DNA of 64,000 bases from Bifidobacterium sp. WK012_4_13 (GTDB lineage Bacteria > Actinomycetota > Actinomycetes > Actinomycetales > Bifidobacteriaceae), in assembly GCF_041080835.1 (NCBI RefSeq), contig NZ_CP129683.1, positions 930,001-994,000 on the forward strand, written 5' to 3'. Positions 63,884 through 64,000 of the stretch are shown in pieces. Within the stretch, counting starts at the first letter, position 1. Every line of letters starts with the position of its first letter. The notes beneath the pieces are model-generated. The model was not told the origin of the DNA. It made no database searches and saw only the letters and a program-made list of their open reading frames with translations. The position numbers and the translations under genes were made by a program.

Positions 63884-64000
63884 ATATCCTCATTTCTTTA
63901 TCAAAATTGATTCATTTATATCATGAAAGAGGAGATTAAGCTAGGCACCATATAGAAACGTTGAAACAGCAATGAATAATCAACACCAACCCTTGCAAAA

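Noticed and set aside
59641..64000. Complete prophage
   Set aside because: Only one phage-type gene (P63C) and integrase debris are seen; no capsid, portal, terminase or lysis genes in the window.

Overview
The window reads as a chromosome segment of a Bifidobacterium or a very close relative (Bifidobacteriaceae, Actinobacteria). The basis is the AdhE of the bifidobacterial type (about 914 residues with an N-terminal extension), the MalQ, the class Ib nrd cluster with NrdR boxes, groES alone behind a CIRCE element, the DapC-type aminotransferase, and the moderately high GC by eye. No 16S gene is present, so the species is not fixed.

Layout. 1-7.4 kb: start of a class A penicillin-binding protein (cut by the window edge), a Crp/GlxR-like regulator, a permuted lipoate ligase, adhE with a long and richly marked upstream region, and rplM-rpsI. 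7.4-15.2 kb: malQ, a repeat protein, a YigZ protein coupled to a 2-hydroxyacid dehydrogenase, a CapA-like protein, a GNAT-like protein and tRNA-Ser. 15.3-23.1 kb: DNA polymerase IV, DapC, an amino-acid permease, murB, rpmG and tRNA-Met/Thr/Tyr. 23.2-30 kb: nrdI-nrdE-nrdF, a 35-bp-arm inverted repeat, a HisC/Pat aminotransferase and a Cys/Met-metabolism PLP enzyme. 30-38.8 kb: moxR with a giant DUF58-transglutaminase fusion, groES, a GlpR-like membrane protein, a RimJ-type acetyltransferase and 5-formyl-THF cyclo-ligase. 38.9-46 kb: FmdB, SAF protein, mscL, then an operon of an FHA protein, a 1215-residue helicase-like protein with eroded catalytic motifs and a 71-residue protein. 46-55 kb: MATE exporter, rplJ-rplL with an L10 leader, mtnN, a DUF4190-like protein, a DsrE-like protein, a CDP-alcohol phosphatidyltransferase, a PadR/DUF4097 operon with twin operators and an atypical SDR. 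55-64 kb is accessory: a secreted nuclease with ChW repeats, a K+ channel, a DUF4236 protein, integrase debris, a 3' fragment of tRNA-Gly marking an integration boundary, and three AT-richer or phage-like genes (DUF3223, DUF3800, P63C).

How parts work together. AdhE regenerates NAD+ at the end of fermentation, and its upstream region carries sites resembling Crp/GlxR, Rex and LacI-type operators. The gene for a Crp/GlxR-like factor lies in the same window. The block cyclo-ligase, RimJ, GlpR-like, FmdB, SAF and MscL resembles a gene neighbourhood known from other actinobacteria, but without the galU and moeA/glp genes that sit there in mycobacteria. The two most unusual items are the FHA plus dead-helicase operon and the structured leader directly upstream of the DUF3800 gene inside the tRNA-Gly-bounded island.
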